From Pseudomonas oryzihabitans (GTDB lineage: Bacteria > Pseudomonadota > Gammaproteobacteria > Pseudomonadales > Pseudomonadaceae): a DNA stretch of 64,000 bases. Below are positions 56,894 to 64,000 of this stretch, piece by piece (position 1 is the stretch's first letter; every line of letters starts with the position of its first letter). A model generated the notes under the pieces. The model was not told the DNA's origin, searched no databases, and saw nothing but the letters and a program-made list of their open reading frames with translations. The DNA lies in contig NZ_CP102428.1 of NCBI RefSeq assembly GCF_024652905.1, positions 3,518,001 to 3,582,000 on the forward strand. The letters are read 5' to 3'. Both the position numbers and the translations under genes were made by a program.

Positions 56894-57307
56894 TTATGCG
56901 GCGAAGCCCCAGAACTTGCTGGCCAGAAACGACAACACGGGTACAACTAGGACGGCGATAAGCGCGCAAGTTGTGCTACCCAGAGAGGTCCAGTGCAGCA
57001 GGAGTGCCAGAAGCACGCTATTAATCAGAAAGCCACCCACGGCTATTAGGAAGAAACGAAGGACAGCACTAGCGATGCCGGCTGAACTGCGGAAAGTCCA
57101 AAAGTAATGTCCGCAGAAGGACACGCCGAAGGCACACAGGAAGGCCAGCAGATTGGCTAGCAACGGTGCCAAGCCAGCTCGAATCAGCAGGGTGACAATG
57201 GCAAGGTGCACAGCTGTGGCGGCGAGTCCTACCAAACCAAAGCGACTGGCTACCAATAGCTCGCCAAAGGCGCGGCCTTCGCGCAGTGCCTTGAGCCTGG
57301 TGATCAT
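56894..57307 (-). CDS. gtrA: GtrA-family flippase
   Basis: 137 residues, four membrane helices. 'RFGLVGLAATAVHLAIVTLLIRAGLAPLLANLLAFLCAFGVSFCGHYFWTFRSS' is the GtrA core (the His-Tyr-Phe-Trp-Phe motif). GtrA flips undecaprenyl-phosphate-linked sugars to the periplasm. It overlaps the end of gtrB by four bases (ATGA). Confidence 0.9.
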   Translation of the reverse strand: MITRLKALREGRAFGELLVASRFGLVGLAATAVHLAIVTLLIRAGLAPLLANLLAFLCAFGVSFCGHYFWTFRSSAGIASAVLRFFLIAVGGFLINSVLLALLLHWTSLGSTTCALIAVLVVPVLSFLASKFWGFAA

Positions 57308-58290
57308 GACTCGACCCGATCGGTCACTGTGTAATTCTTGCGCACCACATAGACCGGACGGCGCTTGGCTTCGATATAGGTTCGCCCCAGATACTCGCCA
57401 AGAATGCCTATTCCCATGAGCTGCAGACCGCCCAAGAACGTGACCGAGACGATGATGGAGGCATAACCGGGCACATCCACACCCTTGATCAACACTTTCA
57501 GGGCGATAGATATGGCGAAGAGGAAGGACACCAGGGAGACTGCTGATCCCAGATAGGTCCAGACCCTCAGGGGATCAGTACTAAAGCTGGTGACGCCTTC
57601 CAAGGCGAAGTTCCACAGCCGCCAGCCGTTGAATTTGGTCGAACCGGCGATCCGCTCAGGGCGCGCATAGTCCACGTAGGCGGTGCGAAAGCCCACCCAG
57701 GCGAACAACCCCTTCATGAATCGGCGCGACTCCGGGAGTTCCTTGAGCGCCTCCACCACGCAACGATCCATTAGGCGGAAATCGCCAACATTCTCCGGCA
57801 ATTGGGGATCGGCAATCTTGTTGTGCAGACGATAGAACCAGTTGGCCGAGGCACGCTTGGCCCAGGAATCCGAGTCGCGATTTAGGCGTCGTCCGAGAAC
57901 GACCTCATAGCCCTCGCGCCATTTGGCAATCATCTCCAGAATCACCTCGGGTGGATCCTGGAGATCGACGTCAATCGGCACGATCAGCTGACCGCGGGCT
58001 TCTTCGAGACCGGCGGTCATGGCCGCTTCCTTGCCGAAGTTGCGGCTCAGATCCAGCACTCGGATTCGTGGCTCACGCCGCTGGCATTCCAATAGCGTCT
58101 GCAAGGTCGCATCGGTACTGCCATCGTTGATGAACAGAAACTCCAGGTCGATTCCATTCTGTGTCGCAAAGACGGCCCCTACTCGCTCCAGGAAGAAAGG
58201 AATGGCTTCCGTCTCGTTGAATACCGGTATTACCAGGGTTAATAGCACCGGCGTGTCCGTGGCGCGTGGCCCGAGGTCGTAGCTGTTCAA
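57304..58290 (-). CDS. gtrB: GtrB-like polyprenol-phosphate glycosyltransferase (GT2)
   Basis: 328 residues. The GT2 domain contains 'LVIPVFNETEAIPFFLERV', 'FINDGSTDATLQTL', the metal-binding 'IVPIDVDLQDPPEVI' and 'VVLGRR'. Two C-terminal membrane helices follow ('LRVWTYLGSAVSLVSFLFAISIALK', 'IIVSVTFLGGLQLMGIGILGEYLGR'). It transfers a sugar from a nucleotide donor to undecaprenyl phosphate. The start is TTG at 58290, supported by AAAGGAG five bases upstream; no ATG fits. Confidence 0.9.
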   Translation of the reverse strand: MNSYDLGPRATDTPVLLTLVIPVFNETEAIPFFLERVGAVFATQNGIDLEFLFINDGSTDATLQTLLECQRREPRIRVLDLSRNFGKEAAMTAGLEEARGQLIVPIDVDLQDPPEVILEMIAKWREGYEVVLGRRLNRDSDSWAKRASANWFYRLHNKIADPQLPENVGDFRLMDRCVVEALKELPESRRFMKGLFAWVGFRTAYVDYARPERIAGSTKFNGWRLWNFALEGVTSFSTDPLRVWTYLGSAVSLVSFLFAISIALKVLIKGVDVPGYASIIVSVTFLGGLQLMGIGILGEYLGRTYIEAKRRPVYVVRKNYTVTDRVES

Positions 58291-58393
58291 CCTGTCTCCT
58301 TTGGACTAGACCTGGCTTCGCCTGATAACACCGCGAACCTGTCTACCTCGTAGTGAATACTGCAATCAGGGCAATTCTTTCAGATAGAAAAGT

Positions 58394-58417
58394 GTCTGCC
58401 CCCAATAGGGGGCAGAC
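58394..58417 (-). terminator. Terminator of the type I secretion operon
   Basis: GTCTGCCCCC / GGGGGCAGAC, 10-bp stem with a 4-base loop; on the minus strand it is followed by ACTTTTCTATCT. It lies 44 bp after the TolC-type stop, on the minus strand. Confidence 0.8.
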
Positions 58418-58461
58418 GATAGGGGGTGGGCGGCGCGGATGCAAACCCTATTGCCTTCCGC

Positions 58462-59853
58462 TCATCCTTTGGCGACCTCTCCTTCCTTGACGCCCGTCTT
58501 GCGCTCTTCACCGGGCGTAGGTACCGCCAGCCAACCGTTGATCTTCTGGATATCGGTATCACGGAAACCGCCACTCCAACGCAGCAGCACCAGCTGGTTG
58601 GTGACGAAGTCGTATTGCGCCTGCAGATAATCCCGTCGTGCGCTGTATTCCTGCTGCACCGCGTTGAGCACATCCACGGCGGTTGCCACGCCCAGGCTGA
58701 GCGATCGCTCACTGGCGGCGCGGGACTTGATCGCCGAATCCAGGGCATTACGCGACGAACCGATCTTGGCCAGGTCTGCAGCGCTCTTCATGTAGGCCGT
58801 GCGGGTTTCCTTCACCACCTGACGGCGGATCGATTCGTACTCCTGCTCCGCGGCATCGCGCGAGCCATAGGAGCTGGCGACACGGGCGCTGGTCGAACCG
58901 CCGCTATAGAGCGGGATCTGCACGCTGATGGTGGCTGAGTAGGTGTTGATCGCGGAAGAGGCGATGACGTTGTCATAGGCGAAGTCGCTGCGCTGCGCGC
59001 CCAGGTTGAAGCTCAAGGTCGGCAGATGACCGGCCTTGGCCTCGGAGATACCGTAGTTGGCGGCATCCACGGCGCGCTGCTTGGCCTCCAGTGCGGGGTT
59101 GTTCGCCACTGCAGAATTCACCCACAGTTCTTCGTCACCTTGCGGCATGGCCAATTGAGCTTTTTCGTTAAGGCGTTTGAGCGGCTGATAGACCGGACGG
59201 CCAATCAGCTCGCCCAAGGCTTCGCGGGTCACCTGGATCTGGTTGCGTGCTTCGATCTCCTGGGTTTTCAGGCTGTCCACCTTGGCGGAGATCTGCAGGA
59301 CGTCGGTGACGGTGCTCATCTGCTTGTCGAACAGCGCCTGGGCACGATCCAGATTGCGCTGCGTCGCCTTGCGCTCGGCGGTGACCAGCTCGAGCGTATC
59401 TTCAGCCGCCAAGGCGGCGAAATAGCGCTGGACGAGGTCCGCGGCCGACTGGGTCTTGGCATCCTCGTATTGGGCACGGTACTGCTCGGTCAGTTGCTCG
59501 TAGCGCTTGAAGCCGCGCCAGGCGGCAGCGTTGTAGAGCGCCTGGCTCAGGGTCAGGTTGTAGCTCTCGCCATTGTAGTTGAGAGTCTGCATGCCCTCCT
59601 CGCGCCGAACCCGACTGGTCGAAGCCCCACCGCTCAACTGCGGCAGCACCTGGCCGAAGGCGGCGCGCTCCTGGCCCTCCAGATTCTTCACCTGGGCCTC
59701 TGCACCCCGAATACGGGGGTCCGACACCGCGCTGTCCTGATAGAGCTTCCAGAGGTCTACGTAATCCTGTGACCTAGGCGCGACGGGCGTCTGTGCCTGT
59801 ACCCAGCCAGAGCAGCCCAACACGGCCACCAATGCAAGAAACTTGGCGTTCAT
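58462..59853 (-). CDS. TolC-family outer-membrane channel of type I secretion
   Basis: 463 residues, signal peptide (MNAKFLALVAVLGCSGWVQA), then the two-fold TolC repeat of long coiled helices: 'LWKLYQDSAVSDPRIRGAEAQVKNLEGQERAAFGQVLPQLS', 'TLSQALYNAAAWRGFKRYEQL', 'VQIPLYSGGSTSARVASSYGSRDAAEQEYESIRRQVVKETRTAYM' and 'ARRDYLQAQYDFVTNQLVLLRWSGG'. The periplasm-spanning channel partner of the exporter. Last gene of the operon; 7 bp after the adaptor. Confidence 0.9.
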   Translation of the reverse strand: MNAKFLALVAVLGCSGWVQAQTPVAPRSQDYVDLWKLYQDSAVSDPRIRGAEAQVKNLEGQERAAFGQVLPQLSGGASTSRVRREEGMQTLNYNGESYNLTLSQALYNAAAWRGFKRYEQLTEQYRAQYEDAKTQSAADLVQRYFAALAAEDTLELVTAERKATQRNLDRAQALFDKQMSTVTDVLQISAKVDSLKTQEIEARNQIQVTREALGELIGRPVYQPLKRLNEKAQLAMPQGDEELWVNSAVANNPALEAKQRAVDAANYGISEAKAGHLPTLSFNLGAQRSDFAYDNVIASSAINTYSATISVQIPLYSGGSTSARVASSYGSRDAAEQEYESIRRQVVKETRTAYMKSAADLAKIGSSRNALDSAIKSRAASERSLSLGVATAVDVLNAVQQEYSARRDYLQAQYDFVTNQLVLLRWSGGFRDTDIQKINGWLAVPTPGEERKTGVKEGEVAKG

Positions 59854-59860
59854 GTCTGCT

Positions 59861-61180
59861 CTACTCCTCGATCATCGAGCGAGCCATGGCATTGCGCGCT
59901 GGCTTGAGCAGGTATTGCAGCATGGTGCGCGAACCGGTGTTGATCAGCACGTCAGCAGGCATACCTGCGACCAGCTCCCGATGCCCGAGATCCTTCTTAC
60001 CCTGTTCGGTCAGCTTTACCCGGCCCAGATAGTAAGGCGTACCGTCGCGCTCATTGGTGATGCGGTCGGCCGACACATAGACCAATTCGCCCTCGATGAT
60101 GGGCGTGGTGGCATTGCTGAAGGCACTGAAACGAACCTCGGCCTTGGTCCCCAGTTCTACCCGATCGATGTCCTTGGGTTCGATATGCACCTCGACGATG
60201 AGCTTGGCCGCATCCGGCACGATATCGAGCAGATTGGTACCGGATTGCACGACGCCCCCGATGGTATGTACCGCCAGGTTCATCACCATGCCGCTGACCG
60301 GTGCCTTGACCTCGGTGCGGTTGTACTTGTCCTGCAAGGCGCCCAGCCGCTCCCGTGACTCGTAGATTCGCGACTGGGTATCAGCCAGACGACTCGCCAC
60401 GTCAGATTTAAATTTCTGGGTAGTCTGCAGGATCTGCAGCCGCGTCTCACCGATCTGGACCTTGGCCCTGGCGATAGCCGAACGCTGATCGGCGATCTCT
60501 GCCTGCAGACGAGAGAGATTGCGCTCCTGGTCACGAAGACGCTCGTTGCTGACGAAGCCCTCTTTCAACAGACCGGTAAGATCCTTGATCTCGCTGGCAT
60601 AGGATTTGGCCAGACTCTCCTTGCTGGCGATGACCTCGTTGTAGCCCCGAATCTGCTGTTCGAGCTCTGCGGCGCGATTCTTCAGAACGTCTATTTCACC
60701 ACGGCGCGCATCGCGGCCTGCTATGAAGATTTGCCGTTCACTGGCGCGCGCCTCTTGGACGCGCTTATCCGCGGTGGGAAAGTCACTCGCGCCAAAGGTA
60801 ATGTTATTGGCGTCGTCACGCTCGGCGATGAGCCGGGCCTCCTGCGCCTGGGCGGCAATCAGCTGACCACGGGTCGCCTCCAGTTCCGAACCCGCCTGGG
60901 TGCTGTCCAGAACGATCAGCACGTCCCCGGCCTTAACGTCGTCGCCGTCGTGTACCCGCACCTCGCGGACAATACCGCCTTCCAGGTGTTGGACCGACTT
61001 GCGGTAGCTGTCTACCGCCACCAAACCTGTGGCGAAGGCCGCACTATTGAGCGGTGCCAGGGCTGCCCAGCCACCGCCGATACCGAACACAGCAAAGAGA
61101 ATGATCAAGCCTAACCGGCGCACAGGAACGTCGTTGACTTTGAGACCTGCGGCCTCAGCTTCCAAATAAACGTCTTTCAT
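59861..61180 (-). CDS. Type I secretion membrane-fusion protein (HlyD/PrtE type)
   Basis: 439 residues. A membrane helix at about 25-50 ('RRLGLIILFAVFGIGGGWAALAPLNSAAFATG') is followed by the barrel-sandwich motif 'VQHLEGGIVREVRVHDGDDVKAGDVLIVLDSTQ', two long coiled coils, and the C-terminal 'VKAPVSGMVMNLAVHTIGGVVQSGTNLLDIVPDAAKLIVEV' beta barrel. It bridges the ABC transporter and the outer channel. It overlaps the ABC gene by four bases. Confidence 0.92.
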   Translation of the reverse strand: MKDVYLEAEAAGLKVNDVPVRRLGLIILFAVFGIGGGWAALAPLNSAAFATGLVAVDSYRKSVQHLEGGIVREVRVHDGDDVKAGDVLIVLDSTQAGSELEATRGQLIAAQAQEARLIAERDDANNITFGASDFPTADKRVQEARASERQIFIAGRDARRGEIDVLKNRAAELEQQIRGYNEVIASKESLAKSYASEIKDLTGLLKEGFVSNERLRDQERNLSRLQAEIADQRSAIARAKVQIGETRLQILQTTQKFKSDVASRLADTQSRIYESRERLGALQDKYNRTEVKAPVSGMVMNLAVHTIGGVVQSGTNLLDIVPDAAKLIVEVHIEPKDIDRVELGTKAEVRFSAFSNATTPIIEGELVYVSADRITNERDGTPYYLGRVKLTEQGKKDLGHRELVAGMPADVLINTGSRTMLQYLLKPARNAMARSMIEE

Positions 61181-62943
61181 ACGGGTGCGCCCCCTGCACT
61201 ACCAGGCTTGGGAGGTAAGGGAGTAACCGAGCCCGGATTGGGCACCGGCTGAGGACCACCTGATTGCTGAGCCTTTAGCTGCGCTAGTACCTGATCCCGG
61301 GCTCCAGACATTACGATCTGGCCTTCACTCAGTACCAGGAGGTTGTCCACATAGGCCAGAGCGCTGACCCTGTGGGTAATGATGAAGAGCGTAGTGCCCT
61401 TCTGCTTGAGCTTGATAAGAGCCTCGCCCAGCGCGCGCTCACCGACGTCGTCCAGATTGGAGTTCGGCTCATCGAGGATGACCAGTTTCGGATCGCCGTA
61501 TATGGCGCGCGCTAGTCCGATACGCTGACGCTGCCCGCCCGATAAAACACCACCATGGGCACCGATGACGGTGTCATAGCCTTGGGGCAAGCGGAGGATC
61601 ATTTCGTGGACACCCGCGATCTGGGCAGCCTCAACCACCTTTGCCGCATCAACCTCGCCGAAGCGCGCGATATTGTCACCTAAAGAACCTTCAAAAAGCT
61701 CGATGTCCTGAGGCAGGTAACCGAGGTATGGACCTACCGCCGCTCGATCAAGATGGAACATGTCTGCCCCATCCAAGCGCACCTTTCCACTCTGAGCAGG
61801 CCAGATTCCGAGGAGCGCGCGTGCCAAGGTAGATTTTCCGGCGGCGCTTGCGCCTAGGACACCAACGGATGCACCGGGAGGGGCACGAAAACTAATCCCT
61901 TTGAGAACGGGGAGATGACCACCAGGTGGAGTAACCACCAACTGCTCCACAGAAAGATCTCCCATTGGAGCAGGTAGAGACATCCGCTCAGGCTCTGCCG
62001 GGATTTGCTTCAATACCTCGTTCAATCGAGCATATTGGCCGCGGGCATTAACGAAACCTTTCCAGTTTGCGATCATTTGATCAATAGGCGCGAGTGCCCG
62101 ACCAATTAGCAGCGAGGCCGCGGTCATGAGCCCTGGAGTAATTTCGTTATTAATAACAAGATAGGCGCCCAACCCAAGCACAAAAGACTGCAACAGTATT
62201 CGCCAAGTGCGCGAGATATTAGAAATTGCCCCGCCCATCTCGCTTGCCCTGCCTTGCAAAGCAAGCGTCTTATAACTTCTCACTTTCCATTTCTTGGTTA
62301 GATTAGGAAGCATCCCCATCGCCGACAAAACTTCAGAATTACGTAGCGCCATTCCTACCAGACTCAAAGCAGCACTATTTTCCTTGTTCGCCTCCGACAA
62401 CCTCTTTGCTGTAGCTCGTTCATTTGCAAACGCGAGAGCAGTCGCTACTAATGCGCCAACGACTGTTAATACGCCAAACCAGGGATGGAAAAAAAACATG
62501 ATGCCGATATATATAGGCATCCAGGGAGCATCAAAAAAGGCAAAAACGCCGCTACCGGTTAGAAATTGCCGCAGCCCTGTCAGATCACCCATAGGTTGGG
62601 CGGAGACGCCTGTACTACCTGCATATAGCGACTGCTTAAAACTAGCTCCCAGTACGCGCTCGCCTAAAAGTAGATCCAACTTGGTTGATATTCTCACCAT
62701 TATGCGAGAACGAATCCATTCTAATGCCCCATAAGTGGCCATTAGCACGGTCACTAATATTGTCAGCATAATAAGCGTAGTAACACTTCTACTGCTGACA
62801 ACTCGGTCATACACCTCCAACATGTAAAAGGATGGAGCCAGAAGTAAAAGGTTTATGAACAGACTAAAAAATCCTGCATAAAGGAAACTTGACTTGCAAG
62901 CTTCCAGCGCCATTTGCAGGTCGGTTTTCGTTATGACCCTCAT
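61177..62943 (-). CDS. Type I secretion ABC exporter (permease/ATPase, PrtD type)
   Basis: 588 residues without a C39 peptidase domain, so of the AprD/PrtD/LipB class. The membrane part (six helices, about 20-310) starts 'ACKSSFLYAGFFSLFINLLLLAPSFYMLEVYDRVVSSRS'. The ATPase has Walker A 'GASAAGKSTLARALLG', signature 'LSGGQRQRIGLARAI', Walker B 'LVILDEPNSNLDD' and the H-loop 'IITHR'. The membrane half is more AT-rich than the rest. It lies 25 bp after the DUF4214 gene and heads the HlyD-TolC operon. Confidence 0.93.
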   Translation of the reverse strand: MRVITKTDLQMALEACKSSFLYAGFFSLFINLLLLAPSFYMLEVYDRVVSSRSVTTLIMLTILVTVLMATYGALEWIRSRIMVRISTKLDLLLGERVLGASFKQSLYAGSTGVSAQPMGDLTGLRQFLTGSGVFAFFDAPWMPIYIGIMFFFHPWFGVLTVVGALVATALAFANERATAKRLSEANKENSAALSLVGMALRNSEVLSAMGMLPNLTKKWKVRSYKTLALQGRASEMGGAISNISRTWRILLQSFVLGLGAYLVINNEITPGLMTAASLLIGRALAPIDQMIANWKGFVNARGQYARLNEVLKQIPAEPERMSLPAPMGDLSVEQLVVTPPGGHLPVLKGISFRAPPGASVGVLGASAAGKSTLARALLGIWPAQSGKVRLDGADMFHLDRAAVGPYLGYLPQDIELFEGSLGDNIARFGEVDAAKVVEAAQIAGVHEMILRLPQGYDTVIGAHGGVLSGGQRQRIGLARAIYGDPKLVILDEPNSNLDDVGERALGEALIKLKQKGTTLFIITHRVSALAYVDNLLVLSEGQIVMSGARDQVLAQLKAQQSGGPQPVPNPGSVTPLPPKPGSAGGAPV

Positions 62944-62968
62944 TAAGTCGACAACCCTCTTAGACCAT

Positions 62969-64000
62969 TCATTTTTTGTAGATTAAGATTTGAACAACCC
63001 TCAAACTGGCATTATTGTTAAGCGTAATCAATCTAGGCTCTACGAATGTGTTGTTTGAGCCAACGTGAAATGTAGCGCGAAATTTCGAAGTTCCAGAAAG
63101 ATCTGAATGAAATAGCTTGTGAAATCCAAAATCTGAAACAACATCAACAGCGTACGTGGACCAGTCTGCTGCTTCTATATGCAAGTCCAGAACGTAAGCG
63201 CCAGGTGCCAAATCTAGCTTCATGCCATAGAGCAAGAAACCTGGGTCACTCCGCATAATCGACGTATTCTCGTCGCTATACATACCTTCGATAACTACAC
63301 CTTCCCCTAGAAAATACTCGTCACCCTTAGACAAATAGGCAACAACGTACTGCTTTTCATTGGACGACTTCATATAAGAAACTCTATTAACATTCAAAGA
63401 ATCGTTCTCAATTGCGCGCTCATTATAATATGAGGCAAAAGGAAGCTCTTTCGGATCATCGTATCCTATCGCAATACCAGTTGAAACTCTGTCATCGATA
63501 TTGACATATTGATCTCTGTCTAACAAAAAGAATTCGTCACTATTAGTCAGACTTTCCCAAACCTCGTCTAAAGGCAGACCATCTTCAATAGCTGTAGAGT
63601 AATCCTTCAAACCTTTTTCATCCGGCATGCGGCCCAGAGCCATCATGTACAGCTCCGATATGATGGATGCGGAATCAATAGAATTCAGATTAGTAGCTAT
63701 TGGTATACTGCTTTTTGAAAAATATTTCACTTCTCCGCGGGACATCCAAGAATTTATTTGATCACTGGCTGTCAAAAATTTTCCCTTATATAATCCATTA
63801 TTACTTGCCAGACTTACAAAAAGCTTCCTGCGTTGATCTTCAGAGGCAACTATTAAATTTTGACGAAAAGACTTCCAAAAGCGGCTTGAACCTCCCTTAG
63901 GCAGAATCTCCTTCATCAACTCACGGCATCCTTCGAAGTTTCCGAGATCACTTTTTATTATTTTGGACCACAGACTCTCCGTATTATCTAAACTTGACGA
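62969..64000 (-). CDS. DUF4214-type protein, cut by window edge, likely a cargo of the type I exporter
   Basis: At least 344 residues are visible; the frame is open to the last base of the window, so the start at 63919 is not taken. A DUF4214-type helical unit is visible as 'ISELYMMALGRMPDEKGLKDYSTAIEDGLPLDEVWESLTNSDEFFLL'. The C-terminal part ('YVLDLHIEAADWSTYAVDVVSDFGFHKLFHSDLSG') is a beta-sandwich-like domain. The gene is AT-rich. It ends 25 bp upstream of the ABC exporter on the same strand, so it is first in the operon and may be the dedicated substrate, or a surface-polysaccharide protein; both are inference. Confidence 0.7.
   Translation of the reverse strand, partial: SSSLDNTESLWSKIIKSDLGNFEGCRELMKEILPKGGSSRFWKSFRQNLIVASEDQRRKLFVSLASNNGLYKGKFLTASDQINSWMSRGEVKYFSKSSIPIATNLNSIDSASIISELYMMALGRMPDEKGLKDYSTAIEDGLPLDEVWESLTNSDEFFLLDRDQYVNIDDRVSTGIAIGYDDPKELPFASYYNERAIENDSLNVNRVSYMKSSNEKQYVVAYLSKGDEYFLGEGVVIEGMYSDENTSIMRSDPGFLLYGMKLDLAPGAYVLDLHIEAADWSTYAVDVVSDFGFHKLFHSDLSGTSKFRATFHVGSNNTFVEPRLITLNNNASLRVVQILIYKK

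Noticed and set aside
54717-58290. Serotype-converting prophage carrying gtrABX
   Set aside because: No integrase, capsid or lysis gene seen around the cluster, so it is treated as a chromosomal cassette.

Overview
The window is a high-GC gammaproteobacterial chromosome segment that reads as a fluorescent-pseudomonad-type Pseudomonas. The evidence is the glutathione-independent formaldehyde dehydrogenase, PhoBR, OhrR/Ohr, BetI/BetB/BetA, a TyrR-like regulator with a sigma-54 glycine-cleavage operon, and two families of short palindromic REP-like repeats typical of pseudomonads. The P. oryzihabitans/psychrotolerans group is a reasonable guess but is not proven by the sequence alone. No phage, transposase, rRNA or CRISPR locus was seen; one tRNA (Thr-TGT) was found.

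Layout. 1-9200: assorted housekeeping genes: end of an SDR/epimerase, GltP symporter, aldo/keto reductase, FdhA, an MHS-type MFS carrier, a thioesterase, a DUF4432 protein and a glycine-zipper protein. 9200-17140: a minus-strand sugar-acid module holding an IclR-type regulator, DgoK, DgoA, DgoD, a hexuronate/galactonate-type MFS carrier, a Tat-exported lactonase and a sugar/H+ symporter. Together these give most of the De Ley-Doudoroff galactose/galactonate route. 17300-24110: phoB-phoR, then a DctB/DctD (or MifS/MifR)-type two-component pair followed by a KgtP-like dicarboxylate carrier that has a clear -24/-12 promoter. 24280-29260: small proteins, a DUF559 nuclease, topoisomerase III, and a LysR regulator divergent from a glutathione S-transferase. 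29395-38190: gcvHPT on the minus strand, a decayed vapBC relic, poxB, and a TyrR/GcsR-like sigma-54 activator. Upstream of gcvH sit a sigma-54 promoter and three similar 18-bp boxes, so the activator and gcvHPT probably form one glycine-responsive circuit. 38280-44260: ohrR/ohr, an esterase, and a LysR regulator divergent from a three-gene redox operon. 44270-44675: a 177-bp tandem repeat array carrying terminators. 44690-51815: an HxlR/luciferase-like oxidoreductase pair, then betI, an AT-rich acyltransferase gene inserted between betI and betB, and betB-betA. Identical BetI-type operators precede betI and betB.

52423-64000: tRNA-Thr, then an accessory-looking surface/secretion region of lower GC. 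It holds a 665-residue trypsin-like protease with no Sec signal and with two DUF4214-type modules. Next come a GtrB-GtrA-DUF6311 glycosyl-transfer operon and a complete type I secretion set (ABC exporter, HlyD adaptor, TolC channel), and then a second DUF4214-type gene cut by the window edge. The best candidate for an undescribed system is this combination: a type I exporter, a DUF4214 protease as likely cargo, and a lipid-linked glycosylation cassette.
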